Source of the DNA: Thalassotalea marina
GTDB taxonomy: Bacteria > Pseudomonadota > Gammaproteobacteria > Enterobacterales > Alteromonadaceae
Direction: 5' to 3'
Assembly (NCBI RefSeq): GCF_014656435.1
Contig: NZ_BNCK01000007.1
Span: 62,001 to 126,000 of the forward strand
Length of the DNA stretch: 64,000 nucleotides
Under the pieces are notes generated by a model that saw only the letters and a list, made by a program, of their open reading frames with translations, made no database searches and was not told where the DNA came from. The stretch's first letter is position 1, and each line of letters begins with the position of its first letter. The translations under genes and the position numbers were made by a program. Below are positions 17,909 through 27,761 of the stretch, piece after piece.

Positions 17909-18994
17909 TTACCTTGAGCTTCGCATGGCCTGCTGATAATGCTCGTTTAATAGCTTCCATACATTTTGCCAGTAAAATTTACTTACCGTTTGTTGCCCAT
18001 TTTCTTTTATTTGCTGACAGAACTCTTCATTTTCTAATAGCTTAAAAATACCATTAGCGATAAGGGTTGGCTGCTTGGGTTCCACCAGAATAGCATCATG
18101 TTCGTGAGTCACCAACTTAGGGATGCCTCCAACGTTTGAAGAAACAACTGGCGTACCACATGCCAAAGACTCAATAATTGAGTTTGGTGAATTATCAACA
18201 ACGCTGGTATTTACCATTATGTCTGCGCTGCGGTATAGCTCAGCTATTTCTGTTGGGGACAGGCGACCAACAAATTTAACATGTTCTTTAATTTGTAGTG
18301 TATTTACTAAAGCTTCTAAGCTGCTTAACTCTGGCCCCGTTCCCGCTACAGAAAGCGTCGCTTTAGGATATTGCTGATGCACTTGAGCAAATGCACGAAC
18401 AGCGGTTTCTACATCATAAATTTCTTCTAAATTTCGAGTAACAATAATGTGCGGAGCGTCGACAGAAAACGCTTTATTTGAAGGGTAAAAATTCTGTTGA
18501 TCAAGCACATTAGGCACGATTTCGGCTTTACATTGAAATTGTGCAAACACTTCTTCCAAAAACACTGAAGGCACTAACACTTTTTGGCAACGGCTCATGC
18601 TAGGTTTTACCCAACGCCAAGATGCTTCAAAAAAGGTTTGTGCATAACCACCTCGATAATTGAGTACCACTGGCTTATTCAACAATCTCGCGATCCAAAT
18701 AGCGGGTGCTGCAAACAAATGCCAAGACCAGCCTGAGTTTGCCATAATATGCACCACTTGGGTTTTACGTAGCTCTTTAAATAGTGAAAAAAAGTACTGA
18801 ATTAACCTAAAACCAGCACGAACCACAGGGACCTTTTCAATAAAGCGTGGAAAATACGGTGGGTTTACCTGAACAACATTTACCTCAAGCCCTTCACCAC
18901 GTAAAAACTCAGCTAGCTTTCTTGTTTGATTCGCCATGCCTCCTGCAGGAGGTGGTAAAGGCCCAACGATTGTGACGTGTTTTAATTCATCCAC
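17909..18994 (-). CDS. GT4 family glycosyltransferase
   Basis: A GT-B glycosyltransferase of about 361 residues. The N-terminus contains TIVGPLPPPAGGMANQT, the glycine-rich acceptor loop, and the C-terminal half has RNLEEIYDVETAVRAFAQV and DNSPNSIIESLACGTPVVSS, the GT4 sugar-nucleotide block in which Asp replaces the first Glu of the usual EX7E motif. The start is uncertain: a TTG at 19007-19009 overlaps the previous gene's stop, and an in-frame GTG at 18992-18994 lies 4 bases after that stop with GGACG upstream; the GTG was preferred. It is one of five GT4 enzymes in this operon and probably assembles the repeat unit. Confidence 0.83.
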   Translation of the reverse strand: MDELKHVTIVGPLPPPAGGMANQTRKLAEFLRGEGLEVNVVQVNPPYFPRFIEKVPVVRAGFRLIQYFFSLFKELRKTQVVHIMANSGWSWHLFAAPAIWIARLLNKPVVLNYRGGYAQTFFEASWRWVKPSMSRCQKVLVPSVFLEEVFAQFQCKAEIVPNVLDQQNFYPSNKAFSVDAPHIIVTRNLEEIYDVETAVRAFAQVHQQYPKATLSVAGTGPELSSLEALVNTLQIKEHVKFVGRLSPTEIAELYRSADIMVNTSVVDNSPNSIIESLACGTPVVSSNVGGIPKLVTHEHDAILVEPKQPTLIANGIFKLLENEEFCQQIKENGQQTVSKFYWQNVWKLLNEHYQQAMRSSR

Positions 18995-18998
18995 TGTA

Positions 18999-20204
18999 CT
19001 AACGTCCAATTAGTTTATTGTATAAGGGTAAATAGTTCTCAACACTAACACGCCAATTTCTCACTTGCTCTACAAATCGTCTACCGTTAGCAATGATTGA
19101 AGGCCAATTTTCGTGGTCTCCCAGCGCCTGTATAATTTTGTTCGCTAGCTCATCAACGTTGTCAGCTTTAAATAAATAGCCGGTTTCTTTATCTTTAATC
19201 AGTTCATGATGACCACCAACATCCGACGCCATTAACAATTTACCCTGCGCCATAGCTTCTAGTGGTTTTAACGGTGTTACCAGTTCTGTAAGTCGCATTG
19301 ATTTTCTTGGGTACACTAACAGATCCACCAAGCTGTAGTACTTGCCTACAACCTCATGTGGTACGCGGCCAGTAAAAGTTACGTGCTTTTCTAGAGATAA
19401 ACTACTCACTAATACTTTTAAATTATTTTCTTGAGGACCACCGCCAACTAATAACAAATGAACGTCAGGTCTATCTTTAACTACTTTAGCTAATGCTTTA
19501 ATGGTTAAATCGATGCCTTCGTAGGCATAAAACGACCCTAAAAATCCTAACACGGTTTTACCTTGAAGCTGTAAAGACGCCTCTAAATCAGTATCTTTTT
19601 CAGTGATTACATCAAAGTGCTCAATGTTTACTGCATTGGGTATTACGGTAAATTTAGACTCTGGAAAACCTCTAGAAATCAAATCACCACGAAGTCCCTC
19701 ACAGATGGTAGTGACAGCGTTAGCATTTTTAACCACATAATTTTCAAGTGATTGCGTCATTTTGTAGCGCAAGTCACCTTCTTTACATGTACCGTGGTCA
19801 ACGGCTGCGTCTTCCCAAAATGCTCTAATTTCATAGACTACAGGTAAACCAGACTTCTTACCCGCTTGCAAAGCCGCTATGCCATTAAGTGCTGGCGAAT
19901 GAGCATGAATAATATCTGGTTTCTCAATTTCAATGGCTTCGAGAATACGTTCTGTCATTGGCTGAATATTGGCAAACTGATGTAATACGGGCAATTTGCT
20001 CATTAAGCCACTCGGGGGTGCAGAGCGATAAAATGTTAGGCCGTCAACCTCTTCAATTTCTTTTTCATCGTTACCATGTTTTGGGCTGGTAACATGACAA
20101 GTTTCAATGCCCAAAGCATGTTGTTGCTTCAATATTGAGCGAGAACGAAAAGTATAACCACTATGCAACGGGATTGAGTGATCAAATACATGCAAAACTT
20201 TCAT
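18999..20204 (-). CDS. Exosortase A-associated GT4 glycosyltransferase (TIGR04063-like)
   Basis: A 401-residue GT4 enzyme whose N-terminus (MKVLHVFDHSIPLHSGYTFR) is characteristic of the glycosyltransferase family found almost only in exosortase A loci. GT-B landmarks are VYEIRAFWEDAAVDHGT in the N-terminal domain, LGFLGSFYAYEGIDL for the donor-domain start, and TELVTPLKPLEAMAQGK as the EX7E-like block. AAGGTAG precedes the ATG. It starts 4 bases after the amidotransferase stop. Its exact donor sugar is unknown. Confidence 0.88.
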   Translation of the reverse strand: MKVLHVFDHSIPLHSGYTFRSRSILKQQHALGIETCHVTSPKHGNDEKEIEEVDGLTFYRSAPPSGLMSKLPVLHQFANIQPMTERILEAIEIEKPDIIHAHSPALNGIAALQAGKKSGLPVVYEIRAFWEDAAVDHGTCKEGDLRYKMTQSLENYVVKNANAVTTICEGLRGDLISRGFPESKFTVIPNAVNIEHFDVITEKDTDLEASLQLQGKTVLGFLGSFYAYEGIDLTIKALAKVVKDRPDVHLLLVGGGPQENNLKVLVSSLSLEKHVTFTGRVPHEVVGKYYSLVDLLVYPRKSMRLTELVTPLKPLEAMAQGKLLMASDVGGHHELIKDKETGYLFKADNVDELANKIIQALGDHENWPSIIANGRRFVEQVRNWRVSVENYLPLYNKLIGR

Positions 20205-20208
20205 AGGA

Positions 20209-22098
20209 CTACCTTAGCGATTGACGATAAAACGAAGCAAACATCAGCAATGTCCACAATGGAGCGCTATATTCCTTGCGGCCTGACTGGTGATCGTCAA
20301 TCCACTGTCTGATTGTATTCATGTTAAACAAGCCCGACTCTCGCATTTCCTGACTTAACAAGGCGTCTTTTAGTTTGTCTTTCAACGGGCCTCTAAACCA
20401 ATCCGCTAGTGGTACTCTAAAGCCCATTTTTTTGCGGTAAAGCACGTCATGCGGTAAATGCGGTTCCATTGCTTTTTTCAGTATATATTTGCCTTGTCCA
20501 TTTTTAAGTTTCAAGGAGGTAGGGACTTTTGCCGTCCATTCGACAAATTCATGATCTAAAAATGGCACCCTAACTTCTAGGCTGTGCGCCATACTCGCGC
20601 GATCAACTTTAGTTAGAATGTCACCAACAAGGTAAGTTTTTAAATCTAAATATTGAATTAACGATAATGGGTCATGACCATCAAAATTTGCTTCGTGCTC
20701 ACGAAATACTTGCAATGCAGAGTAACCGTTGAGTGAATTGAGTACTTTGTCAGAAAACAACGCTTTGCGCTGTTCATTATTTAAAATAGAAACACCATGG
20801 AAGTATCCTTCCGTAGTGTCCATCGCTAATGATTGAAAGGTCGTTTTTGCTCTTAAAAATTGTGGTGCCCAATCTAGTTTTGGATACAACTTACCAAGAG
20901 GTTTGAAAATAAGTTTACGCACTGACTCTGGGATAGCATTTCGCACTTTTTCTTCATTCATCATCAGTGCATAACGTCTATAACCCGCCAGAAGTTCATC
21001 AGCACCATCGCCTGACAAACATACCGTTACTTTTTCTTTTGCTAACTGACACACTCGATAAGTAGGCATAGCTGAACTATCGGCGTATGGCTCGTCGTAT
21101 AAACCTGCAAGTTCATCTAATAAATCAAAGTCATCACTGGCAACAGTACGCTCTTCATGGTCTGTGTTGTAACGCTTTGCCACCATTTGGGCAAATTCTG
21201 TTTCGTTATAGTCTTTTACATCAAATCCGATTGAACACGTTTTTACACTTTTATCGCTCAGCTGCGACATCATGGCAACAACGGCACTAGAATCTACTCC
21301 GCCAGATAAGAAAGAGCCAAGCGGTACTTCCGCCATCATATGACTGTCGATAGCTTTTTTCATTTCAGCAACAAGTTGTTGTTCATATTCCTGTTCAGAC
21401 AACTCTTCTTGGTGAGCGTAACTAACATCCCAGTACTGATAAGGTGCAATTTCCACCTTGGTTAAGTCAAGCAACATGGCATGACCTGGGTTTAGCTTAG
21501 TTACTGAGTGATATATAGTTTTAGGCTCGGCAACATAACCAAAGGCAAAATACTGTTCCAATGCTTTTGGATCGATAGTTTTGTCTAATCCAGGCAACAA
21601 CTTAATACTTTTAAGTTCAGAGGCAAAATACAATACATCATCAATGATGCTGTAAAACAAAGGCTTAATGCCTAATCGATCACGGGTGATGAAAACTTGT
21701 TTTTGCTGTTTATCCCACAATACGTAAGAGAACATCCCTCTAAGTTTTTCAACACTTTTAGCGCCCCAGGCGACATAAGCTTGCAAAATTACTTCGGTAT
21801 CAGAATGCGTTTTAAAAGTGTGACCTAGTTGCTCAAGCTCTTGGCGTACTTCTTGGAAGTTATAAATTTCGCCATTGAAAATTAAAACAAACTGCTCATC
21901 TTCCGTCGACATAGGTTGTTGACCCGAAGAGAGATCAATAATCGAAAGGCGTCGATGCGCTAATCCAACATATTCGTCAACATAGGTATCACCTTCATCT
22001 GGTCCTCGATGAAATTGCGCTTGATTCATTTTGTCTAGCACACCGTCTGCTACGGCTGCATTGTTAGCGAGCTTGATATAGCCCGTAATACCACACAT
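20209..22098 (-). CDS. Exosortase A-associated amidotransferase (asparagine synthase-like)
   Basis: A 629-residue protein of the glutamine-dependent asparagine synthase family. After removal of Met1 the N-terminal nucleophile is Cys2 (MCGITGY), with HRGPDEGD and FNGEIYN completing the Ntn glutaminase domain. The synthetase domain has the ATP-pyrophosphatase loop FLSGGVDSSAV at about 263-273. The open frame extends 12 codons upstream, but ATG at 22096-22098 is required to expose Cys2 and it overlaps the upstream stop in a TAATG junction. In exosortase loci this family (TIGR03108 type) is thought to amidate a carboxylated sugar or related intermediate; a housekeeping asparagine synthetase is less likely given the context. 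Confidence 0.88.
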   Translation of the reverse strand: MCGITGYIKLANNAAVADGVLDKMNQAQFHRGPDEGDTYVDEYVGLAHRRLSIIDLSSGQQPMSTEDEQFVLIFNGEIYNFQEVRQELEQLGHTFKTHSDTEVILQAYVAWGAKSVEKLRGMFSYVLWDKQQKQVFITRDRLGIKPLFYSIIDDVLYFASELKSIKLLPGLDKTIDPKALEQYFAFGYVAEPKTIYHSVTKLNPGHAMLLDLTKVEIAPYQYWDVSYAHQEELSEQEYEQQLVAEMKKAIDSHMMAEVPLGSFLSGGVDSSAVVAMMSQLSDKSVKTCSIGFDVKDYNETEFAQMVAKRYNTDHEERTVASDDFDLLDELAGLYDEPYADSSAMPTYRVCQLAKEKVTVCLSGDGADELLAGYRRYALMMNEEKVRNAIPESVRKLIFKPLGKLYPKLDWAPQFLRAKTTFQSLAMDTTEGYFHGVSILNNEQRKALFSDKVLNSLNGYSALQVFREHEANFDGHDPLSLIQYLDLKTYLVGDILTKVDRASMAHSLEVRVPFLDHEFVEWTAKVPTSLKLKNGQGKYILKKAMEPHLPHDVLYRKKMGFRVPLADWFRGPLKDKLKDALLSQEMRESGLFNMNTIRQWIDDHQSGRKEYSAPLWTLLMFASFYRQSLR

Positions 22099-23228
22099 TA
22101 TGCTTTGTCCTTCTTCAAAATTTGCTGGTAGCAATCAAGATATGCATCAACCATGTTTTTCTCGTCAAACTTAGTTAGCACTTTCTCACGAGCCGCTTTA
22201 CCATGCGTCGTTTTAAGATCATCGTTTTCAATATAGTTGCGCATCGCTTGTGCTAATTGCGCAGCATTTTTATTCTCAACTAAATAGCCGTCAACATCAG
22301 GTGTTATTACTTGTGGAATGCCACCTACTGCCGTTGATATGACAGGTGTTGAACCAGACATCGCTTCTAAAATCGTCATAGGGATACCTTCAGCAATTGA
22401 TGAAAGTACAAATACATCACTTTGACTTATCAATTGCGCGATATCATTTCTCGCACCTAAAAAAGTCACTTTCTCGCCCAATCCTTTGGCTTGCATTGAC
22501 TGGTGTAGCTGTTCCTTCAATGGGCCATCACCCACTATAGTTAACTGCCAGTTGGCGTTTAAGCCACTATTATTTGATAATATTTCACAGGCCTGTAATA
22601 AGTTTTCATGGTCTTTTATCGGTGACAATCTAGCAACATTGATAAATCTTACTTGATCACTTGAGGATTTTGGTAAGTTAAATAGATCAGTGTTAATGCC
22701 ATTGGTAATTAAGGTGACTTTGTTGTCTTTAATTCCAACTGTTGTTTTTAACCACTGGTAAAGCTCGTCACTAACGGCTATATACCGATGGATAAAATTG
22801 GATATTAACTTTCTTAAGAAGTTATGTTTCTTGTTTAATCCTTGAGGATCACCAATATCTCGGCCGTGCTCAGCATGCACTCGCCCTTTAACCCCAGCTA
22901 ACATCGCGACAAACTGATATTCTATGGTCGACAAGTTATAACTGTGTAAGACATCAATATTGAGTTGCCGAAATAACTTAAATAGGCGTAGATGTAAGCC
23001 CCAGTCATTACCTGGTTTTTTATGCATACAATGAATTTCAATCGGTTTTAATAAACCTTGCTGCGAAAAGTCATTGGCATCAGTTAAAGAGACAATAACA
23101 TGTTCATACTCTTCGTTTGTCTCCTGCATACGCTTAATCGTATTGAGCATGACTCTTTCTAAGCCACCGATATCAAGCTGCAATATCAAATGAGCAATTC
23201 GAATGCGAGGTTTAGTCACGATTAACAT
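22098..23228 (-). CDS. Exosortase A-associated sugar transferase (TIGR03088-like GT4)
   Basis: A GT4 glycosyltransferase of about 376 residues. RIAHLILQLDIGGLERVMLN near the N-terminus is the glycine-rich loop typical of this PEP-CTERM-associated subfamily; ARLSPIKDHENLLQAC opens the donor domain, and EGIPMTILEAMSGSTPV is the EX7E motif. The start is ambiguous: TTG at 23238-23240, ATG at 23226-23228 and GTG at 23217-23219 are all in frame and all overlap or abut the end of xrtA; the ATG was chosen. The C-terminal stop shares one base with the next ATG. It likely adds a sugar to the lipid-linked repeat unit. Confidence 0.87.
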   Translation of the reverse strand: MLIVTKPRIRIAHLILQLDIGGLERVMLNTIKRMQETNEEYEHVIVSLTDANDFSQQGLLKPIEIHCMHKKPGNDWGLHLRLFKLFRQLNIDVLHSYNLSTIEYQFVAMLAGVKGRVHAEHGRDIGDPQGLNKKHNFLRKLISNFIHRYIAVSDELYQWLKTTVGIKDNKVTLITNGINTDLFNLPKSSSDQVRFINVARLSPIKDHENLLQACEILSNNSGLNANWQLTIVGDGPLKEQLHQSMQAKGLGEKVTFLGARNDIAQLISQSDVFVLSSIAEGIPMTILEAMSGSTPVISTAVGGIPQVITPDVDGYLVENKNAAQLAQAMRNYIENDDLKTTHGKAAREKVLTKFDEKNMVDAYLDCYQQILKKDKA

Positions 23229-24642
23229 CCAATTGTTCAATCATGTTTTCCAAAGTCTCTAACATCACTTTTTTATCAACTGATTTGTTGGTTTGTAATA
23301 ACTCAGATACGGCGAAGATATAGCTGTTGTTAGCCTGACCAGATAAGGTATTTATCACTTGAAACACTTTAGCCTTTAAATTCGAACCAGTACTGAAATT
23401 ACCCAATTGATAAAGATACATATAAGCACGTTCTTGACCTCGAGTATTTCTGAGTAGCAAATAAGTGACTTGTTTATCGTTAGACTCAAATACTTCTTTA
23501 GTGATTACGGTCCAACTTTCATGATCGTGCAACTTGTTATCGAACGAAATAAGCTCGCCTTGATTTTGTTTATTTGCATATTTGGCTGCAAATAACTCAA
23601 TTTGACCAAAATATATGTGTGATTGCGCTAATGAGGCGTTAAATTTAATGCCCCAATTGCTATTATCTATTGTTTCACCCTCTAGTAATGCTTGAGGTGT
23701 ATTAGGCACTGTGGAAACGTGCTGCTGTTTAAGGAAGCCAAATGATAGCAAACATATTAGTACCGCGATCATGGGTAACACAGCATTAAAAGGTGAGGAG
23801 CTAGTAATGCCTTGTGAAGATTTTTCTGGCTCAGGATCAGCAAATTTTCCACCTAACCAAAACATTAACATAATCACTAAACCAAAGAATAACCAGCCGT
23901 AAACTAAATGGTCAGCGCCAGTTGCGTACTTCATATCTGAATAGTGAGCAATAATGACAATTAAATATGCCCTTATCCCATTAGCGATTATTGGTAACAC
24001 CACGGCAAAAAGGGTAAAAATCACCTGCTTTTTGAACTTGGTATAGCTCAAATACGCAAATAAAGAACCAACAGCCGCAGACGCAATTAAATAGCGAATA
24101 CCAGAACAGGCAACAGCTACTTCAAACAATCCCGTAGGCGTTTGAATATAAAGTCCATCACGGAAAACAGGAATACCGGTTAGTTGTAAAAAGAAAACGG
24201 TAAACCAGGCGGTAACATCTTGAAGCCAAGGGATTAAGTTTTCTCCCATGGGCACTAGGAACAGTAAATAAGCTAGCGGAAATTTATAGTGCCAAGCTAG
24301 TTTATCTCCGATACACAACCAAACAACGGCAATTAAACTGATCACTGCAGATAACTGACTAATCACTGCAACGTCAGCAATTGAAGCTACCACACCAAGT
24401 AGTACTGACCCCAATAAAACGATAGCAGCTAACCAACTAGTAGAGATGTCGGAATTGAGTAGTACTTGACGGTCTCGCCAAATTAACCAGCAAGATAGGG
24501 GTAAAATGAAATAACCATGCGCAAAAGTATCTGAACGGCGCCAAATACTTTCCATACCAATGATTGCTGGCCAATATAAACTTAACCAAGCAACTATTAG
24601 CACACCAAAATACAGCAAAAACTTTCCATTTGTCACACGCAT
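23212..24642 (-). CDS. xrtA: Exosortase A fused to EpsI-like C-terminal domain
   Basis: A 476-residue inner-membrane cysteine protease/transpeptidase of the exosortase family. The N-terminal part has about eight membrane segments and carries the catalytic triad: Cys179 in VACSGIRYL, Arg224 in NGIRAYL, and His245 in GADHLVYGW. WPMGEN-like and FRDGLYIQ elements also match. After a short cytoplasmic linker (about 270-285) and one more hydrophobic segment, residues about 315-476 form the soluble EpsI-type domain (GETIDNSNWGIKF ... HESWTV ... RNTRGQERAYMYLYQLG). The enzyme cleaves PEP-CTERM sorting signals and probably joins the protein to a cell-surface acceptor; EpsI is a usual companion. Several family members keep EpsI as a separate gene. 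Its end overlaps the next gene's start by 17 bases. AGGATAAG precedes the ATG. Confidence 0.93.
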   Translation of the reverse strand: MRVTNGKFLLYFGVLIVAWLSLYWPAIIGMESIWRRSDTFAHGYFILPLSCWLIWRDRQVLLNSDISTSWLAAIVLLGSVLLGVVASIADVAVISQLSAVISLIAVVWLCIGDKLAWHYKFPLAYLLFLVPMGENLIPWLQDVTAWFTVFFLQLTGIPVFRDGLYIQTPTGLFEVAVACSGIRYLIASAAVGSLFAYLSYTKFKKQVIFTLFAVVLPIIANGIRAYLIVIIAHYSDMKYATGADHLVYGWLFFGLVIMLMFWLGGKFADPEPEKSSQGITSSSPFNAVLPMIAVLICLLSFGFLKQQHVSTVPNTPQALLEGETIDNSNWGIKFNASLAQSHIYFGQIELFAAKYANKQNQGELISFDNKLHDHESWTVITKEVFESNDKQVTYLLLRNTRGQERAYMYLYQLGNFSTGSNLKAKVFQVINTLSGQANNSYIFAVSELLQTNKSVDKKVMLETLENMIEQLDVNRD

Positions 24643-24656
24643 CTTGCTTATCCTAC

Positions 24657-25856
24657 TTATTTTGGTATGAAATACTTATTCACATCAGATAAAATTGCTT
24701 GCCAAGTAAAGTGCTCAGTTATCCACTGACGATTATTTGAATCGAAAGTATTTGATAATAATCTGAGACAGGCATCGGTAAACTGTGCAGCGTCGTCAGT
24801 CACAACAACGGTGTCGTTTGCTGGCGCGTTTATTCCTTCCATTGCCATTGTCGTGCAGACAACAGCTTTATTTAACGACATTGCTTCAAGAACTTTATTT
24901 TGGATGCCTCTAGCAATCTGCATTGGCGCGACCACACAACGAGCATTAACGATGTATGGGCGAATATCATGCACTCGGCCAGTGACAACAATCCCCTCTA
25001 GTTCCGCTAATTGTTTTACTTCATTAGAAGGGTTGCCACCAACAATATAAAACAGACAATCAGGAGACGCTTTTTTAATTGCTGGCCAACAATGTTTAGC
25101 AAACCACACGACCGATTCTACATTGGCCCAATAATCCATCGCACCGGTAAACGCAATATAAGGAGCTTCCGGTGTATCTTCGGGGTCCATTTGTGCTTGA
25201 GGGTCAAAAAATTCAATATCGACACCATTTAACAAGCCATGAATTTTTTCGTGCACCTCATAAGGCTGCAGTGACTTAAACATTTCTGCTTCATCAGGGG
25301 ACACAAACAAGCTATGTTGAAATTGCTGTGCTATTTGTGCTTCATATTGGGCAAGTTTGATAAATTCTCGATGAAACACCCACTTGGCAATACCTGTTTT
25401 CTTCTCGGCATATTGACGCCATTTATCTGAATCGATATCAACAAAATCAATGACCTTTATCGCGTTGTTAAATTCGTCAGCATCGCAATACTGTGCCATT
25501 GATGATGAATAGATAAAGATCTTTTTGATTTGATTTGAGTGATATGTGCGCCTTACCCAATGCATCATTTCTCTGCTTGCATAATAAGGTAAAGTGATCG
25601 CTTTGCCTGTTACAAAGGCTTGCATACCTTTTATTTTTGCTAACGTTTTGTTTTGATCTAACGCGCATACGCTTGCGCAATACTCCTCTAGAGTAGAAAC
25701 GTATTGCTTATCAAAAGGATCATCGATAAAACACGCTAAATGCACATCATAAATTTCACTCAATTTCTTTAGAATATTGAATGAGCGGATCTTATCACCT
25801 TTATTTGGTGGATACGGAATACGATGACATAAAAACAGTAACGGCTCTTTACTCAT
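24657..25856 (-). CDS. Exosortase A-associated sugar transferase (TIGR03087-like GT4)
   Basis: A 399-residue GT4-like enzyme. LFLCHRIPYPPNKGDKIRSF at the N-terminus is the signature of the PEP-CTERM/EpsH1-associated sugar transferase family. YIAFTGAMDYWANVESVVWF opens the donor domain, and RGIQNKVLEAMSLNKAVVCT is the nucleotide-sugar-binding block. It lies 14 bases before xrtA and 5 bases after the FemAB-like gene. It probably adds an early sugar to the undecaprenyl-linked unit made by the initiating transferase encoded at 27762-29165. Confidence 0.88.
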   Translation of the reverse strand: MSKEPLLFLCHRIPYPPNKGDKIRSFNILKKLSEIYDVHLACFIDDPFDKQYVSTLEEYCASVCALDQNKTLAKIKGMQAFVTGKAITLPYYASREMMHWVRRTYHSNQIKKIFIYSSSMAQYCDADEFNNAIKVIDFVDIDSDKWRQYAEKKTGIAKWVFHREFIKLAQYEAQIAQQFQHSLFVSPDEAEMFKSLQPYEVHEKIHGLLNGVDIEFFDPQAQMDPEDTPEAPYIAFTGAMDYWANVESVVWFAKHCWPAIKKASPDCLFYIVGGNPSNEVKQLAELEGIVVTGRVHDIRPYIVNARCVVAPMQIARGIQNKVLEAMSLNKAVVCTTMAMEGINAPANDTVVVTDDAAQFTDACLRLLSNTFDSNNRQWITEHFTWQAILSDVNKYFIPK

Positions 25857-25861
25857 AGCAA

Positions 25862-26893
25862 CTATCCCAAATACTTAGATAAAAATGGACCAATCATTTG
25901 ACTGATCGATAGAGGAAGTTTTTGCCACAAGTTAATAAACATTTTGTACTTGGGATTATTTGGGCTCAAATTAGGCAATTCAGTTGCCTTAACCAAATGA
26001 TAATAATAATGCAATGGCTCTGGCTCCATGCCCCAATTTTTTTTGTATTTATAAGGACCGCTATCATTTTTACTGCGGCCAAAATCATACCAATTACAGC
26101 CCTTTTCTCTCGCATGACACATGACTTGGTAATACATAAAGTCAGCACTTTTAATATGGCGAGCATCGGCATTACCACCGCCATAATAAGGCAATACTTG
26201 GTCTTTGAAATAGAAATTCATCACTGCATTGGACGGCTGACCATTGGCATCCTTAATCAGCAAAATGTCAGAGCTTTCAGAAAAAGTATGTACTAACTCA
26301 CTAAAATATTTCTTGCTGAAAATTGGTGTGCCCAAATTTCTATAGCTTTCAGAAAGCAACTGATAGAAAACATCAATTTCTTGTGAAAACTCGTATTGCA
26401 AATCGTTTTGTAGAGAATGTCGAATAACCGCACGCTGTTTTTTCTTCACTTTGGCAAGAATTTGCTCACTGTCTTCTGCTATTTCACAGCCAAAAGTTGC
26501 ATGGGCTTGTTTTAACAACATACCATTATCTTGCGCATGTCGATAACGTAGTTCTAAATAATCAACTTGAAGTTGTTCACTGATTTCTTTAGCCCGCGCT
26601 TCTAGCTGGCGCAGAATGTCATCACTGTCAGCAATGGCACCGCCGTATACACAAAATGGTGTTGAAACCAATGCATGGCCAAATAAGGCACTTTTCACTT
26701 CGACAAGTGGCAAAACACCACAAACACCAGTATCACCTTGTGCCATTAAATAATAACAAGCATGACCAAAACTATTTTCAATGACGGTTTGCCAACCAGC
26801 TAAATGAAAAAAGCTTCCATTTTGGTGTTGTTCAACATATTCATTCCAAACTTGGTGCTGTGCAGCATTTATTATTGTAATTGTTACACTCAA
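25862..26893 (-). CDS. Exosortase A-associated FemAB-like acyltransferase (GNAT fold)
   Basis: A 343-residue protein of the FemAB-related, PEP-CTERM-associated family (TIGR03019 type). Recognisable blocks are SFFHLAGWQTVIENSFGH, HALVSTPFCVYGGA, and the C-terminal YYGGGNADARHIKSADFMYY and YDFGRSKNDSGPYKYKKNW. FemAB proteins transfer aminoacyl groups from tRNA or acyl groups from CoA; in exosortase loci the acceptor is unknown, probably an amino sugar of the polymer. The start is TTG at 26891-26893, since no ATG lies nearby and GAGGGA is 8 bases upstream. It follows a deacetylase gene by 19 bases, which may expose the amine that this enzyme acylates. Confidence 0.87.
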   Translation of the reverse strand: MSVTITIINAAQHQVWNEYVEQHQNGSFFHLAGWQTVIENSFGHACYYLMAQGDTGVCGVLPLVEVKSALFGHALVSTPFCVYGGAIADSDDILRQLEARAKEISEQLQVDYLELRYRHAQDNGMLLKQAHATFGCEIAEDSEQILAKVKKKQRAVIRHSLQNDLQYEFSQEIDVFYQLLSESYRNLGTPIFSKKYFSELVHTFSESSDILLIKDANGQPSNAVMNFYFKDQVLPYYGGGNADARHIKSADFMYYQVMCHAREKGCNWYDFGRSKNDSGPYKYKKNWGMEPEPLHYYYHLVKATELPNLSPNNPKYKMFINLWQKLPLSISQMIGPFLSKYLG

Positions 26894-26912
26894 GATATCG
26901 TCCCTCGTTATC

Positions 26913-27758
26913 TTACGGCTTGTTATTTAGATAAACATTTTCCATCGTACTCCAGCTGTAATCTTTTAATAGATTTTCTATTTTGCCTTCCATACGAGAT
27001 AGGTTGATGTAATGTCTGAGCTTAGATTTTAAAGAAGCCCCTTTAACCCTGGGTTGATTAGCATCGATTTCCCAAGGATGAAAATAAAAGCTATATGGTT
27101 GCTTTTCTTGCGCTAAGAAAGTATCGATACGCTTCTTTGATAAGAAATAAGGATACAATCTAAAGTAGCCACCACCACCAATACCCACATTACGATCATT
27201 TTTTCTAATAGTAGGGATAGGAATTTCCCATAAACCCTCGTCACGCCAGTATTTAAAGCGTGGCCAATCTGGCGTGCCATATAAGTCGTGCTCAATGGGG
27301 TAAGTACTCGAACTGTATTTCAAACCAAGTTCTGCTAACAACTCAAACGCCCATTCGTTTGATTTATTAATTGAGAAACTTGGCGCTCGATAACCTAACA
27401 CCTTTTTACCCGATGCTTGTTCTAACAAGTCCAAGCTAGTCGTAATATCATCTTTTAATTGTTCACGTGTCTGGGTAGAAGCTCGTCTATGATTTGTGCC
27501 GTGACTTGCAACTTCGTGCCCTGCATCAGCAATCGATTTTATTAAGTCAGGAAACGCGCGTGCTACCCAACCCAAAATAAAAAAAGTTGCTTTGGTATCA
27601 TATTGAGCAAAAAGATCGATAAGACGTTTAGTGTTATAGTCAACTGTCGGTTTACAACTCGACCAATCCTCAGGTTTAATCACACCATCAAAAGCGGATA
27701 CGTGAAAATAGTCTTCTACGTCAACCGTCATCGCGTTAACAATTTTTGCGTCTGTCAT
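26913..27758 (-). CDS. Exosortase-locus polysaccharide deacetylase (TIGR03006-like)
   Basis: A 281-residue NodB-homology protein of the PEP-CTERM-locus subfamily. Motif 1 is MTVDVEDYFHVSAF, motif 2 is VASHGTNHRR, motif 3 is LGYRAPSFSIN, and the C-terminal FYFHPWEID is typical of this subfamily. It carries no signal peptide. The ATG has GGAAGGG upstream and starts 3 bases after the stop of the initiating transferase. It likely removes an N-acetyl group from a sugar intermediate. Confidence 0.9.
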   Translation of the reverse strand: MTDAKIVNAMTVDVEDYFHVSAFDGVIKPEDWSSCKPTVDYNTKRLIDLFAQYDTKATFFILGWVARAFPDLIKSIADAGHEVASHGTNHRRASTQTREQLKDDITTSLDLLEQASGKKVLGYRAPSFSINKSNEWAFELLAELGLKYSSSTYPIEHDLYGTPDWPRFKYWRDEGLWEIPIPTIRKNDRNVGIGGGGYFRLYPYFLSKKRIDTFLAQEKQPYSFYFHPWEIDANQPRVKGASLKSKLRHYINLSRMEGKIENLLKDYSWSTMENVYLNNKP

Positions 27759-27761
27759 TAA

